Positions 56,256-63,633 of a stretch of 64,000 bases of DNA are shown piece after piece (position 1 is the stretch's first letter; every line of letters starts with the position of its first letter). A program made the translations under genes and the position numbers. Source of the stretch: Chloracidobacterium sp. GTDB lineage: Bacteria; Acidobacteriota; Blastocatellia; Pyrinomonadales; Pyrinomonadaceae. The notes beneath the pieces are model-generated. The model had not been told where the DNA came from, did not search any database, and was given only the letters and a program-made list of their open reading frames with translations. Location of the stretch: positions 2,602,501 through 2,666,500 of the forward strand of contig JADJWP010000002.1 in assembly GCA_016716305.1 (NCBI GenBank). Direction: 5' to 3'.

Positions 56256-58868
56256 TCAACTGCTTACTGCCTTCCGTTCGCTCGAAACCGATTCGAACTT
56301 CATCTCACCGCTTTCGGCTGAAACTCGCACGGTCTGTCCGGCACCGATCTCACCGTTCAGTAACTTCACCGCTAACGGATTTTGTATCAGCGATTGGATC
56401 GCACGCTTTAAGGGGCGCGCCCCGTAGACCGGATCGTAGCCCTGCTCGACCAATAGATCTCTTGCTGTATCGTCGAGTTCTATCACAATGCTGCGCTCAG
56501 CAAGGTTTGCCCGAAGCTTCTCGAGCTGAACATCGATGATCGTAGCGATCTGTTCTCGCGACAGCTGCGTGAACACGACGATGTCATCGATACGATTAAG
56601 AAATTCGGGTTTGAAATGGTCGCGCAATACTCGCAGGACATCGTTTTTGATATCGCGATCAGCCAACGGATTTTCCGCGGAGGCCTGGATCTCGCGCGAA
56701 CCAAGGTTCGACGTCATGATCAGAACTGTATTTTTGAAATCAACGACGCGGCCCTTGCTGTCGGTCAGACGGCCGTCATCAAGTATCTGGAGAAGCACGT
56801 TGAATACGTCAGGATGCGCCTTTTCGATCTCGTCGAAAAGGACGACGGAATAAGGTCTTCGCCGCACCGCTTCGGTCAACTGTCCGCCTTCTTCGTAACC
56901 GACATAGCCGGGAGGCGCGCCGATCATTCGTGCGACGGCGTGCTTTTCCATGTATTCCGACATATCGAGCCTTACCATTGCCCGTTCGTCGTCGAATAAA
57001 AACTCTGCCAGGGCTCGGGCCGTTTCGGTCTTTCCAACGCCTGTTGGCCCGAGAAAGATGAAAGATCCGACCGGACGGTTCGGGTCCTGCAATCCGGCTC
57101 GAGCACGCCGGACAGCATTCGCGACCGCGTTCAATGCCTCGTCCTGGCCGATCACCCGCTTGCGCAGGTTGTCTTCCATGGAAACGAGCTTCTGCATCTC
57201 GCCCTCGAGCATCTTTGTCACCGGAACTCCGGTCCATTTGGCGACCACCTGGGCGACGTCTTCCTCATCGACCTCTTCTTTGAGGAAAACACCTTCTTTC
57301 TGCAGGTCTTCGAGACGATCTTGCTCAGTCTTCAACTGCTTTTCAAGCTCCGGTATGCGGCCGTACTGCAGTTCTGCCGCTTTGGTCAGATCGCCGGCTT
57401 GACGGGCTTGTTCAAGTTCGAGCTTTGCCTGTTCAAGCTGCTCTTTACCCGTCCGCATCTTCTCGATCTCTTCTTTTTCGGATTGCCACTTCGCTTTCAT
57501 CGCCGACGATTTTTCCTTCAGATCGGCGATCCGTTTCTCGATGTCGGCAAGGCGCTCCTTTGATTTTTCGTCGGTCTCGCGTGAAAGTGCCTGTCGCTCG
57601 ATCTCGAGCTGCAGGATCTCGCGTTCGAGGACGTCGATCTCCTGTGGTAAGGAATCGATCTCGATACGAAGCCGCGACGCAGCCTCGTCAATAAGGTCGA
57701 TCGCCTTGTCCGGCAGGAATCGGTCGGTGATGTAGCGATTCGATAATGTCGCAGCAGCAACTATCGCCGAGTCCTTGATGCGAACGCCGTGGTGAACCTC
57801 ATATCTCTCCTTCAATCCGCGAAGTATAGCTATTGTGTCTTCGACATTCGGTTCGCCGACGTAAACCTGCTGAAAACGACGCTCGAGGGCCTTGTCCTTT
57901 TCTATATACTTTTGATACTCGTTGAGTGTCGTCGCACCGACCGCCCGAAGCGTGCCGCGGGCCAACGCGGGCTTGAGCATATTTGATGCATCAATAGCGC
58001 CTTCGGATGCGCCCGCACCTACGAGGGTGTGCAGTTCGTCAATGAACAGGATGATCTGCCCCTCTGCCTTTTCGACCTCTTTCAAAACTGCTTTGAGCCT
58101 GTCCTCAAATTCACCCCGATATTTTGCGCCGGCGAGCATCGCCCCAAGGTCGAGCGATACCAGCCTTTTGTTCTTCAAGGTCTCGGGAACGTCGCCCGAA
58201 ACGATGCGCTGTGCAAGGCCTTCGACAATTGCGGTCTTACCGACGCCCGGTTCGCCGATCAGAACCGGGTTGTTTTTGGTCCGTCGCGAGAGTATCTGTA
58301 TCGTTCGCCGAATCTCATCGTCCCGACCTATTACGGGATCGAGCTTTCCTTTGCGGGCACGATCGGTCAGATCAAGCGCATATTTCTCCAAGGCCTGAAA
58401 ATTCTCCTCGGCATTCTGCTCCGTGATACGCGAACCGCCGCGCATTTCGGTGATCACCTTTTCAAGGTCGTCACGGTTTATGCCATTCGAGCGAAGGATC
58501 CGTCCGGCGTCACCTTCTTTTTCATCAGCTATTGCGAGAAGAAGATGCTCGGTCGAAACGTATTCGTCCTGCATTTTTTCCGCTTCTTTCTGGACCGACT
58601 GAAAGAGCGTGTTGGTTCGCGAACTAAAGAACTGTTGTCCGCCGGAAACCTTTGGAAACTTCTCGATCGCGGACTGGAGCTCACTGACGATCGGTCCGGT
58701 GTTGGCTCCGATCTTACCGAATATCGGACGCACGACACCTTCCTTCTGTTCGAGCATTGCGAGCAAAATATGTTCGGGCTCAACCTGTTGATTTTGGTTC
58801 TTTTCCGCTGCCGCGATCGCTTCCTGAACAGCTTCCTGACCTCGAATGGTGAATCTGTCGAATCTCAT
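56256..58868 (-). CDS. clpB: Disaggregase ClpB (Hsp104 family)
   Basis: An 870-residue AAA+ chaperone that, with DnaK, pulls polypeptides out of aggregates. The N domain starts MRFDRFTIRGQEAVQEAIAA. D1: LIGEPGVGKTAIVEGLAQRI, IILFIDELHTLVGAGASEGA. The long coiled-coil M domain lies at about 400-530 (REILQLEIERQALSRETDEK, ELEQARQAGDLTKAAELQYG). D2: IFLGPTGVGKTETARALAEF, VVLFDEIEKAHPDVFNVLLQ and FLNRIDDIVVF. No ClpP-docking tripeptide is seen, as expected. It is downstream of hsp20 and upstream of grpE on the minus strand, probably one heat-shock transcript. Confidence 0.96.
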   Translation of the reverse strand: MRFDRFTIRGQEAVQEAIAAAEKNQNQQVEPEHILLAMLEQKEGVVRPIFGKIGANTGPIVSELQSAIEKFPKVSGGQQFFSSRTNTLFQSVQKEAEKMQDEYVSTEHLLLAIADEKEGDAGRILRSNGINRDDLEKVITEMRGGSRITEQNAEENFQALEKYALDLTDRARKGKLDPVIGRDDEIRRTIQILSRRTKNNPVLIGEPGVGKTAIVEGLAQRIVSGDVPETLKNKRLVSLDLGAMLAGAKYRGEFEDRLKAVLKEVEKAEGQIILFIDELHTLVGAGASEGAIDASNMLKPALARGTLRAVGATTLNEYQKYIEKDKALERRFQQVYVGEPNVEDTIAILRGLKERYEVHHGVRIKDSAIVAAATLSNRYITDRFLPDKAIDLIDEAASRLRIEIDSLPQEIDVLEREILQLEIERQALSRETDEKSKERLADIEKRIADLKEKSSAMKAKWQSEKEEIEKMRTGKEQLEQAKLELEQARQAGDLTKAAELQYGRIPELEKQLKTEQDRLEDLQKEGVFLKEEVDEEDVAQVVAKWTGVPVTKMLEGEMQKLVSMEDNLRKRVIGQDEALNAVANAVRRARAGLQDPNRPVGSFIFLGPTGVGKTETARALAEFLFDDERAMVRLDMSEYMEKHAVARMIGAPPGYVGYEEGGQLTEAVRRRPYSVVLFDEIEKAHPDVFNVLLQILDDGRLTDSKGRVVDFKNTVLIMTSNLGSREIQASAENPLADRDIKNDVLRVLRDHFKPEFLNRIDDIVVFTQLSREQIATIIDVQLEKLRANLAERSIVIELDDTARDLLVEQGYDPVYGARPLKRAIQSLIQNPLAVKLLNGEIGAGQTVRVSAESGEMKFESVSSERKAVSS

Positions 58869-58893
58869 ATATTTATCTTAACGCACAAACGAA

Positions 58894-58940
58894 AGGACGC
58901 AGAGTCATAAGCTGAGCATCGCTCAGTAGCTCTGCGTCCT
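58894..58940 (-). other. Large stem-loop between hsp20 and clpB
   Basis: AGGACGCAGAG (58894-58904) is a perfect inverted repeat of CTCTGCGTCCT (58930-58940). Inside, CTGAGC (58912-58917) pairs with GCTCAG (58921-58926). No T run follows on the minus strand, so it looks like an attenuating or RNA-stabilising hairpin and not a complete terminator. It would let hsp20 message exceed clpB message. Confidence 0.6.
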
Positions 58941-58956
58941 CATCTCAACGAGCAAA

Positions 58957-59457
58957 CTAGGCTCCGGCCGTCGAGGTCTTGGCCTCGGTCTCAATGGCCT
59001 TAGCTTCGGTGCCTGAGCCTGAGATCTCGATCTTGCGAGCCTTGGTCTCCTCACGCTTCGGCAATGCGATCCGCAAAATGCCGTTCTCAAAATCAGCCGT
59101 CGCTCCGTCTGCTGTAACCGTTTGCGGCAGAGTGAACTGGCGGGTGAACGATCCGTAAGAACGCTCGATGCGATGATAATTGTCGCCCTCGGTCTTCTTC
59201 TCGAACTTCCTCTCACCTTTGAGCGTCAGCACGTTGTTTTCCACAGTCAGCTCGAAATCATCACGCTTCATGCCCGGGAGTTCAGCTTCGACGATCAGTT
59301 TCGAATCGTCTTCAAAGATATCTACGCTCGGGCTCCAGGCGCCTCGAATGAACTCATCACGATTCAGACCAGCTGGGACAACACCCGTAAAAAGCCGATT
59401 CATCTCGTCATGCAAGCCGCGTAGCTCACGAAAAGGGTCATATTTAACAACGTTCAT
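58957..59457 (-). CDS. Small heat-shock protein, Hsp20/alpha-crystallin family
   Basis: A 166-residue holdase chaperone. The N-terminal arm MNVVKYDPFRELRGLHDEMN is typical of bacterial class A Hsp20. The alpha-crystallin domain spans about 40-135: WSPSVDIFEDDSKLIVEAEL, MKRDDFELTVENNVLTLKGE, YGSFTRQFTLPQTVTADGAT, and the A-x-x-x-n-GvL motif as ATADFENGILRIALPKREE. The usual C-terminal IxI motif is not clear; an Ala/Thr/Glu-rich tail ends the protein. The ATG at 59457 is preferred because GGAGG lies 8 bp upstream; ATG 59463 and TTG 59472 are too close to it. First gene of the heat-shock unit. Confidence 0.93.
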   Translation of the reverse strand: MNVVKYDPFRELRGLHDEMNRLFTGVVPAGLNRDEFIRGAWSPSVDIFEDDSKLIVEAELPGMKRDDFELTVENNVLTLKGERKFEKKTEGDNYHRIERSYGSFTRQFTLPQTVTADGATADFENGILRIALPKREETKARKIEISGSGTEAKAIETEAKTSTAGA

Positions 59458-59498
59458 GGTCATATCCTCCAAAAAAGTACTAGTTGATTGAGTTCAAT

Positions 59499-59514
59499 GA
59501 CTAAATAGTTAGTC
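59499..59514 (-). promoter_or_regulatory. Palindrome in the hsp20 leader
   Basis: GACTAA (59499-59504) and TTAGTC (59509-59514) form an inverted repeat with a 4-bp centre, just downstream of the hsp20 -10 element. It may be a second operator or a small hairpin at the 5' end of the message. Confidence 0.4.
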
Positions 59515-59521
59515 TGATAGG

Positions 59522-59550
59522 ATAATAAAACTTGAGTCATATATTGTCAA
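59522..59550 (-). promoter_or_regulatory. Near-consensus sigma-70 promoter of hsp20-clpB-grpE
   Basis: On the minus strand TTGACA (59550-59545) and TATTAT (59527-59522) are separated by exactly 17 bp. The -35 box lies inside the HAIR-like operator. Transcription should start near 59515 and give a leader of about 58 nt before the hsp20 ATG. Confidence 0.75.
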
Positions 59551-59551
59551 G
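59531..59551 (-). promoter_or_regulatory. HAIR-like operator (HspR-binding inverted repeat)
   Basis: On the plus strand CTTGAGT, 7 bp, TGTCAAG. The HspR operator consensus is CTTGAGT-N7-ACTCAAG; the left half matches fully and the right half in five of seven positions, with the correct spacing. It overlaps the promoter -35 box, the expected place for a repressor. No hspR gene is in the window and no CIRCE element (HrcA operator) was found. Confidence 0.65.
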
Positions 59552-59718
59552 TCAAAATTAGCGAGTGACCAAATTTAATCGCGCATAACGGATTTTGTTG
59601 GTTTTTGGGATGACACTTCAGCCGATTGTCGGGTATATTTAATCGTCGTTCCTCATAAGTTCCAATGAGATACAAGCCGAGACCCGACGGTCCGAGGCTT
59701 GCGGCGCAAGGCTGACCA

Positions 59719-60819
59719 ATGAAGATCTTCCGTGAAATTCTGTGGCCGTTGATCGCTGTTGCTGCGGCGTTCATCGTCGGCGGTGTCATCATATTGATAC
59801 TGGGCGATGATCCGATCGACGCTTATAGCTGGCTGATCACGAGTTCGTTCGGATCGATAAAGGACATCGGTTGGACGCTGCATTACGCCACGCCATTGAT
59901 CTTTACCGGACTTGCCGTCGCTGTCGCCTTCCGGTGCGGACTGCTTAATATCGGAGCCGAGGGACAGCTATATGTAGCGGCATTTGCCGCCGCCTGGGTC
60001 GGCATCAAGTTTGGCGGAACGGTCGTAAATATTTTTGGTAAAGAGGAAAATTGGTCATGGGCAAGTCTGCCGTCTCTCCTTCTGGTTCCGATGTGTATTG
60101 CGGCGGCGATCATTGTTGGGGGCTTTTGGGGCGCGATACCGGGCGTCTTGAAGGCAAAGTTCGGCGCGCATGAGGTGATCAACACGATCATGCTCAACTT
60201 CATCGCGATCGCCCTCGTCGGTTATTTCACACAGTATTACTATAAGATCCCGGGTGACCCGATACAGCGAACGGCCGAGATCGGCGCGGCCGCCGAGATC
60301 CCGCGGCTAAATCAATTCCTAACATTCATACCGCCGGATGTGCCGCTGAACGTTGCATTCCTGATCGGCATTTTGATGTGCATCGCGGTTTACGTCTTTC
60401 TCTGGAAGACAAAATGGGGCTACGAGCTACGAGCCGTCGGCGAAAACCCGTCGGCTGCCGAGTACGGTGGGATCTCGCCGAAAAAACAGATCGTGGTTGC
60501 GATGACGATCTCGGGTATGCTGGCGGGGATGGTAGCGATCGGCGAGGTGATGGGAACGCGTCACCATTTCGAGGTCGGCTTTTCCGCCGACTGGGGATTT
60601 CTCGGGATAGCGGTCGCTCTTCTCGGCCGCAATCATCCGCTTGGGGTATTTATCGCGGCGATATTTTTCGGAGTTCTTCTGCGCGGTGAGATCTTTGTGG
60701 ATGCATTCACACAAAAGGTCTCGAAAGATCTCGGCTGGGTCCTGCAGGCGATCATAATCCTTTTTGTTGCATGCCTGCAGATTTATTCCAAAGGCAGGGG
60801 AGGCAAAGCAAAGGCATGA
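59719..60819 (+). CDS. ABC transporter permease, nucleoside/simple-sugar type (NupB/YufP-like)
   Basis: A 366-residue BPD_transp_2 permease with about 9-10 helices. Helix 1 is LWPLIAVAAAFIVGGVIILI; the family hallmark FRCGLLNIGAEGQLYVAAFA follows helix 3, and ELRAVGENPSAAEYGGISPK is the cytoplasmic coupling loop that contacts the ATPase. KFGAHEVINTIMLNFIAIAL is also characteristic of nucleoside permeases. It is the first gene of the salvage operon and overlaps the second permease by 4 bp. The ATPase and lipoprotein genes that usually precede it (as in B. subtilis nupNOPQ) are absent, since the upstream gene is the divergent hsp20. Confidence 0.9.
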   Translation: MKIFREILWPLIAVAAAFIVGGVIILILGDDPIDAYSWLITSSFGSIKDIGWTLHYATPLIFTGLAVAVAFRCGLLNIGAEGQLYVAAFAAAWVGIKFGGTVVNIFGKEENWSWASLPSLLLVPMCIAAAIIVGGFWGAIPGVLKAKFGAHEVINTIMLNFIAIALVGYFTQYYYKIPGDPIQRTAEIGAAAEIPRLNQFLTFIPPDVPLNVAFLIGILMCIAVYVFLWKTKWGYELRAVGENPSAAEYGGISPKKQIVVAMTISGMLAGMVAIGEVMGTRHHFEVGFSADWGFLGIAVALLGRNHPLGVFIAAIFFGVLLRGEIFVDAFTQKVSKDLGWVLQAIIILFVACLQIYSKGRGGKAKA

Positions 60820-61724
60820 GCGAGATCTTTACTTTCGCACTCATCTTCGCTGCGATACGTTCGGCAACGCCTTTGATCTTTGCGGCTCTCGGCGGTCTTT
60901 TTTCAGAGCGATCGGGGGTAATTAACATTGCGCTCGAGGGTTTGATGCTGGCTGGTGCATTCACGGCGGCCGTGGTCACATTCCAGACAGGCAATCCCTA
61001 TCTTGGATTTTTGACCGGTATCGTATCAGGCGGTTTGCTTGCGGCATTGTACGCAGTTGCCTGTATCAAGTTTGAGGCCGATCAGGTCGTTGCGGGGATG
61101 GCGATCAACTTTCTTATGATCGGATTGCCGGCTTTGATAAGCGGCGTCATTTACGATTCGACAGGCTCGACACCGCAGATCGATAAAGCCGATCAGCTGC
61201 CTAACTACTTCAACAGCATTTCGATAGCCTCGATACTTGCTTTTGCTCTTGTGCCGATCTGCTGGTACGTATTGTATCGAACGCCGTTCGGGCTGCGTCT
61301 TCGAGCAACCGGCGAAAATCCTGCTGCCGCGGACGCCGCGGGTGTATCGGTGACAAGGCTTCGGTACACGGCGGTCATTATCTCGGGAATACTTGCAGCT
61401 GCCGGCGGAGCGTATCTTTCAACCGGGCAATCGTCGCTTTTCACAAAGTCGATGACAGCCGGGCGCGGGTTCATAGCTCTAGCGGCTTTGATCCTTGCAA
61501 AATGGAGGCCGGTGCCTGTCTTGCTGACCTGCCTGTTTTTTGGATTCATGGAGGCTTTGACCATTCAGATCCAGGGGGCCTTTAAGCTGCCGTCAGGCGA
61601 GAGCATACCCGTGCAGTTCATTGAGATGATCCCTTACGTTCTGACGATCATCGTGCTCGCAGGCTTTATTGGTTTGTCGCGTGCTCCTAAGGCTCTCGGT
61701 GTGCCGTACCGTAAAGAAAATTGA
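60816..61724 (+). CDS. ABC transporter permease, nucleoside/simple-sugar type (NupC/YufQ-like)
   Basis: A 302-residue partner permease with about 8 helices. It has ATPLIFAALGGLFSERSGVI, NIALEGLMLAGAFTAAVVTF, QVVAGMAINFLMIGLPALIS and the coupling loop LRLRATGENPAAADAAGVSV, parallel to the loop of the first permease. The ATG at 60816 overlaps the upstream stop by 4 bp, and the stop overlaps a TTG preceding the phosphorylase start, so the three genes are tightly packed. Together the two permeases should form a heterodimeric channel for nucleosides, fitting the phosphorylase, kinase and deaminase that follow. Confidence 0.9.
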   Translation: MSEIFTFALIFAAIRSATPLIFAALGGLFSERSGVINIALEGLMLAGAFTAAVVTFQTGNPYLGFLTGIVSGGLLAALYAVACIKFEADQVVAGMAINFLMIGLPALISGVIYDSTGSTPQIDKADQLPNYFNSISIASILAFALVPICWYVLYRTPFGLRLRATGENPAAADAAGVSVTRLRYTAVIISGILAAAGGAYLSTGQSSLFTKSMTAGRGFIALAALILAKWRPVPVLLTCLFFGFMEALTIQIQGAFKLPSGESIPVQFIEMIPYVLTIIVLAGFIGLSRAPKALGVPYRKEN

Positions 61725-61747
61725 TCATAGGCAAGGTCAGATCCGGA

Positions 61748-62602
61748 ATGAACTACGATCAGGCAACAGAAGCCGCAGAATTCATCAGATCGAAATACTC
61801 GGGGGAACCGAAGGTCGCCATAGTTTTGGGCAGCGGGCTCGGGGCGTTTGCTGATGACCTCGTGAATGCGGTTCACATTCCCTATTCCGAGATCCCGCAT
61901 TTCGCGGTCTCGACCGTCGAAGGGCATGCCGGCCAGTTGGTGCTTGGTGAAGCCGAGGGGATCCCGGTCGCGGTCCAGCAGGGCCGTTTCCATTATTACG
62001 AAGGCTATTCGATGGAACAAGTGATGTTTCCGATGCGCGCGTTCGGCCGGGCCGGTATCGAGACCGTGATCCTCACGAACGCCGCCGGCAGCCTTGAATC
62101 CGAGTTTCGCCCAGGCAGCCTCATGCTGATAACCGACCACCTTAACTGTATGGGCGTCAACCCGTTGCGGGGCAAGAATGATACGCGGTTCGGACCCCGG
62201 TTTCCGGATATGACCGAAGTTTATGACCGGGAGCTGCAAAAGATCGCGGACGAACAGGCAAATGCCATAGCACACGAACGGTTCGAGAAAGGCATCGACG
62301 AAGCAAAGATCGATTTTCTACATCGCGGCGTTTACTGCGCACTTTCGGGCCCAACATATGAAACGCCTTCCGAGGTGAGGATGTACCGTCAGCTCGGGGC
62401 GAATGCGGTCGGAATGTCGACCGTGCCCGAGGCGATCGCGGCGCGTCATCAGGGAACGAGGGTTCTCGGTATCTCGTGCATCACGAATTTTGCGGCCGGC
62501 ATGACGGGCGAAAGCATCAATCATCAGGAAGTAATGGAAACCGGCGCAAAAGTAGCCGAGATATTCAGAGAACTGCTTCGACGGATCGTCGCGAGAATAT
62601 GA
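61748..62602 (+). CDS. Purine nucleoside phosphorylase (trimeric PNP family)
   Basis: A 284-residue enzyme that splits guanosine and inosine (or their deoxy forms) with phosphate into base and (deoxy)ribose-1-phosphate. Family marks are VAIVLGSGLGAFADDL (phosphate loop), VSTVEGHAGQLVLG, QQGRFHYYEGYSMEQVMFPM, LTNAAGSLESEFRPGSLMLI, ALSGPTYETPSEVRMYRQLG and GMSTVPEAIAARHQG; FAAGM after TN is the purine-site stretch. The ATG at 61748 matches the usual N-terminus; a TTG at 61721 overlapping the permease stop is possible and would add 9 residues. Its stop overlaps the kinase start by 4 bp. Confidence 0.93.
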   Translation: MNYDQATEAAEFIRSKYSGEPKVAIVLGSGLGAFADDLVNAVHIPYSEIPHFAVSTVEGHAGQLVLGEAEGIPVAVQQGRFHYYEGYSMEQVMFPMRAFGRAGIETVILTNAAGSLESEFRPGSLMLITDHLNCMGVNPLRGKNDTRFGPRFPDMTEVYDRELQKIADEQANAIAHERFEKGIDEAKIDFLHRGVYCALSGPTYETPSEVRMYRQLGANAVGMSTVPEAIAARHQGTRVLGISCITNFAAGMTGESINHQEVMETGAKVAEIFRELLRRIVARI

Positions 62603-63228
62603 TCATTGGCATTTGCGGTGGAACAGGTTCTGGAAAAACGACCATAGCGCGGTCGATCGTTGACGCTGTCGGGAAAACGAATGTCGTCCTGGTCGAACAG
62701 GATTCGTATTATCGGAACCTCGCTGATATGCCGCTCGACGAGCGGCATCAGGCGAATTTTGATCATCCTGATTCGATCGACAGCGACATGCTGGTCAATC
62801 ACCTGATCAGGCTCAAACAGGGATTGACGGTCGAAATGCCGCTTTACGATTTTGTCACGCACACGCGAAGCGACAAGATCATAACCATCGAGCCAAAACC
62901 GGTGGTCATCGTCGAGGGAATATTGATCTTTGCCGAATCGCGTGTGCTCGACCTGCTCGACCTGCGTGTATTTGTCGACACACCGGATGATGTACGATTG
63001 ATCCGCCGCCTTCGGCGCGACATAAACGAACGCGGCCGCACGTTTGAACGTACCCTTGAGCAATACGAACGAACCATACGCCCTATGCATTTCGAGTTTG
63101 TTGAGCCATCCAAGCGGCATGCGGACATCATCATACCCGAAGCGGCGCAGCCCGGGATCACGGTCGAGGTTCTTTGCGGACTTGTTCGCGAGAGGCTTAA
63201 AGAAGAGAAGGCTGCCGTAATTCAGTAG
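62599..63228 (+). CDS. udk: Uridine kinase
   Basis: A 209-residue kinase that phosphorylates uridine and cytidine to the 5'-monophosphates with ATP or GTP. Walker A is GICGGTGSGKTTIARSIVDA at the extreme N-terminus; then VLVEQDSYYRNLADMPLDER, NFDHPDSIDSDMLVNHLIRL, MPLYDFVTHTRSDKI, VVIVEGILIFAESRVLDLLD and RLIRRLRRDINERGRT (lid). The ATG at 62599 sits in the ATGA overlap with the phosphorylase stop, and the phosphate loop leaves no room for a longer start. The cdd start follows directly after the stop. Confidence 0.95.
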   Translation: MIIGICGGTGSGKTTIARSIVDAVGKTNVVLVEQDSYYRNLADMPLDERHQANFDHPDSIDSDMLVNHLIRLKQGLTVEMPLYDFVTHTRSDKIITIEPKPVVIVEGILIFAESRVLDLLDLRVFVDTPDDVRLIRRLRRDINERGRTFERTLEQYERTIRPMHFEFVEPSKRHADIIIPEAAQPGITVEVLCGLVRERLKEEKAAVIQ

Positions 63229-63627
63229 ATGAAACATACCGAGAAAGAATTGATCGATGCCGCCGCGGACGTTCGCAAAAGGGCATATGCTCCATACTCG
63301 AACTTCAAGGTCGGTGCCGCGGTAGAGACCGAGGACGGCGCGATCTATACCGGCTGCAACGTCGAATCGGCGAGCTACGGATTAACGGTCTGCGCCGAAC
63401 GCGTTTCCATCTGGAAAGGCATATCCCGCGGCGTAACGAAATTCGGCCGGATCGCGGTCGTTGTCGATACCGAAGAGTTGACGCCGCCGTGCGGTGTCTG
63501 CCGGCAGATCATCTGGGAATTCTGCGGCGATGTGCCGGTCATCCTCGCGAATCTCCACGGCAAGACCGAGACCATCATGATGAGCGAACTGCTCCCGCGT
63601 GCGTTCGATTCAAAGTTTCTCAAGTAA
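63229..63627 (+). CDS. cdd: Cytidine deaminase
   Basis: A 132-residue tetrameric-type cytidine deaminase converting (deoxy)cytidine to (deoxy)uridine. The zinc ligands are the Cys of TVCAERVSIW and the pair in PPCGVCRQIIWEFC; the catalytic Glu is in CAE. RAYAPYSNFKVGAAVETEDG and YTGCNVESASYGL form the substrate site. The N-terminal ligand is Cys, not His, as in the short (B. subtilis-like) class. It begins right after the udk stop and precedes an exported amidohydrolase by 6 bp. Confidence 0.95.
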   Translation: MKHTEKELIDAAADVRKRAYAPYSNFKVGAAVETEDGAIYTGCNVESASYGLTVCAERVSIWKGISRGVTKFGRIAVVVDTEELTPPCGVCRQIIWEFCGDVPVILANLHGKTETIMMSELLPRAFDSKFLK

Positions 63628-63633
63628 CCTAAA

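Noticed and set aside
59552..59718. Riboswitch (for example purine type) or clear promoter before the nucleoside operon
   Set aside because: I could not find the conserved core or a convincing aptamer stem, and no promoter pair stands out.
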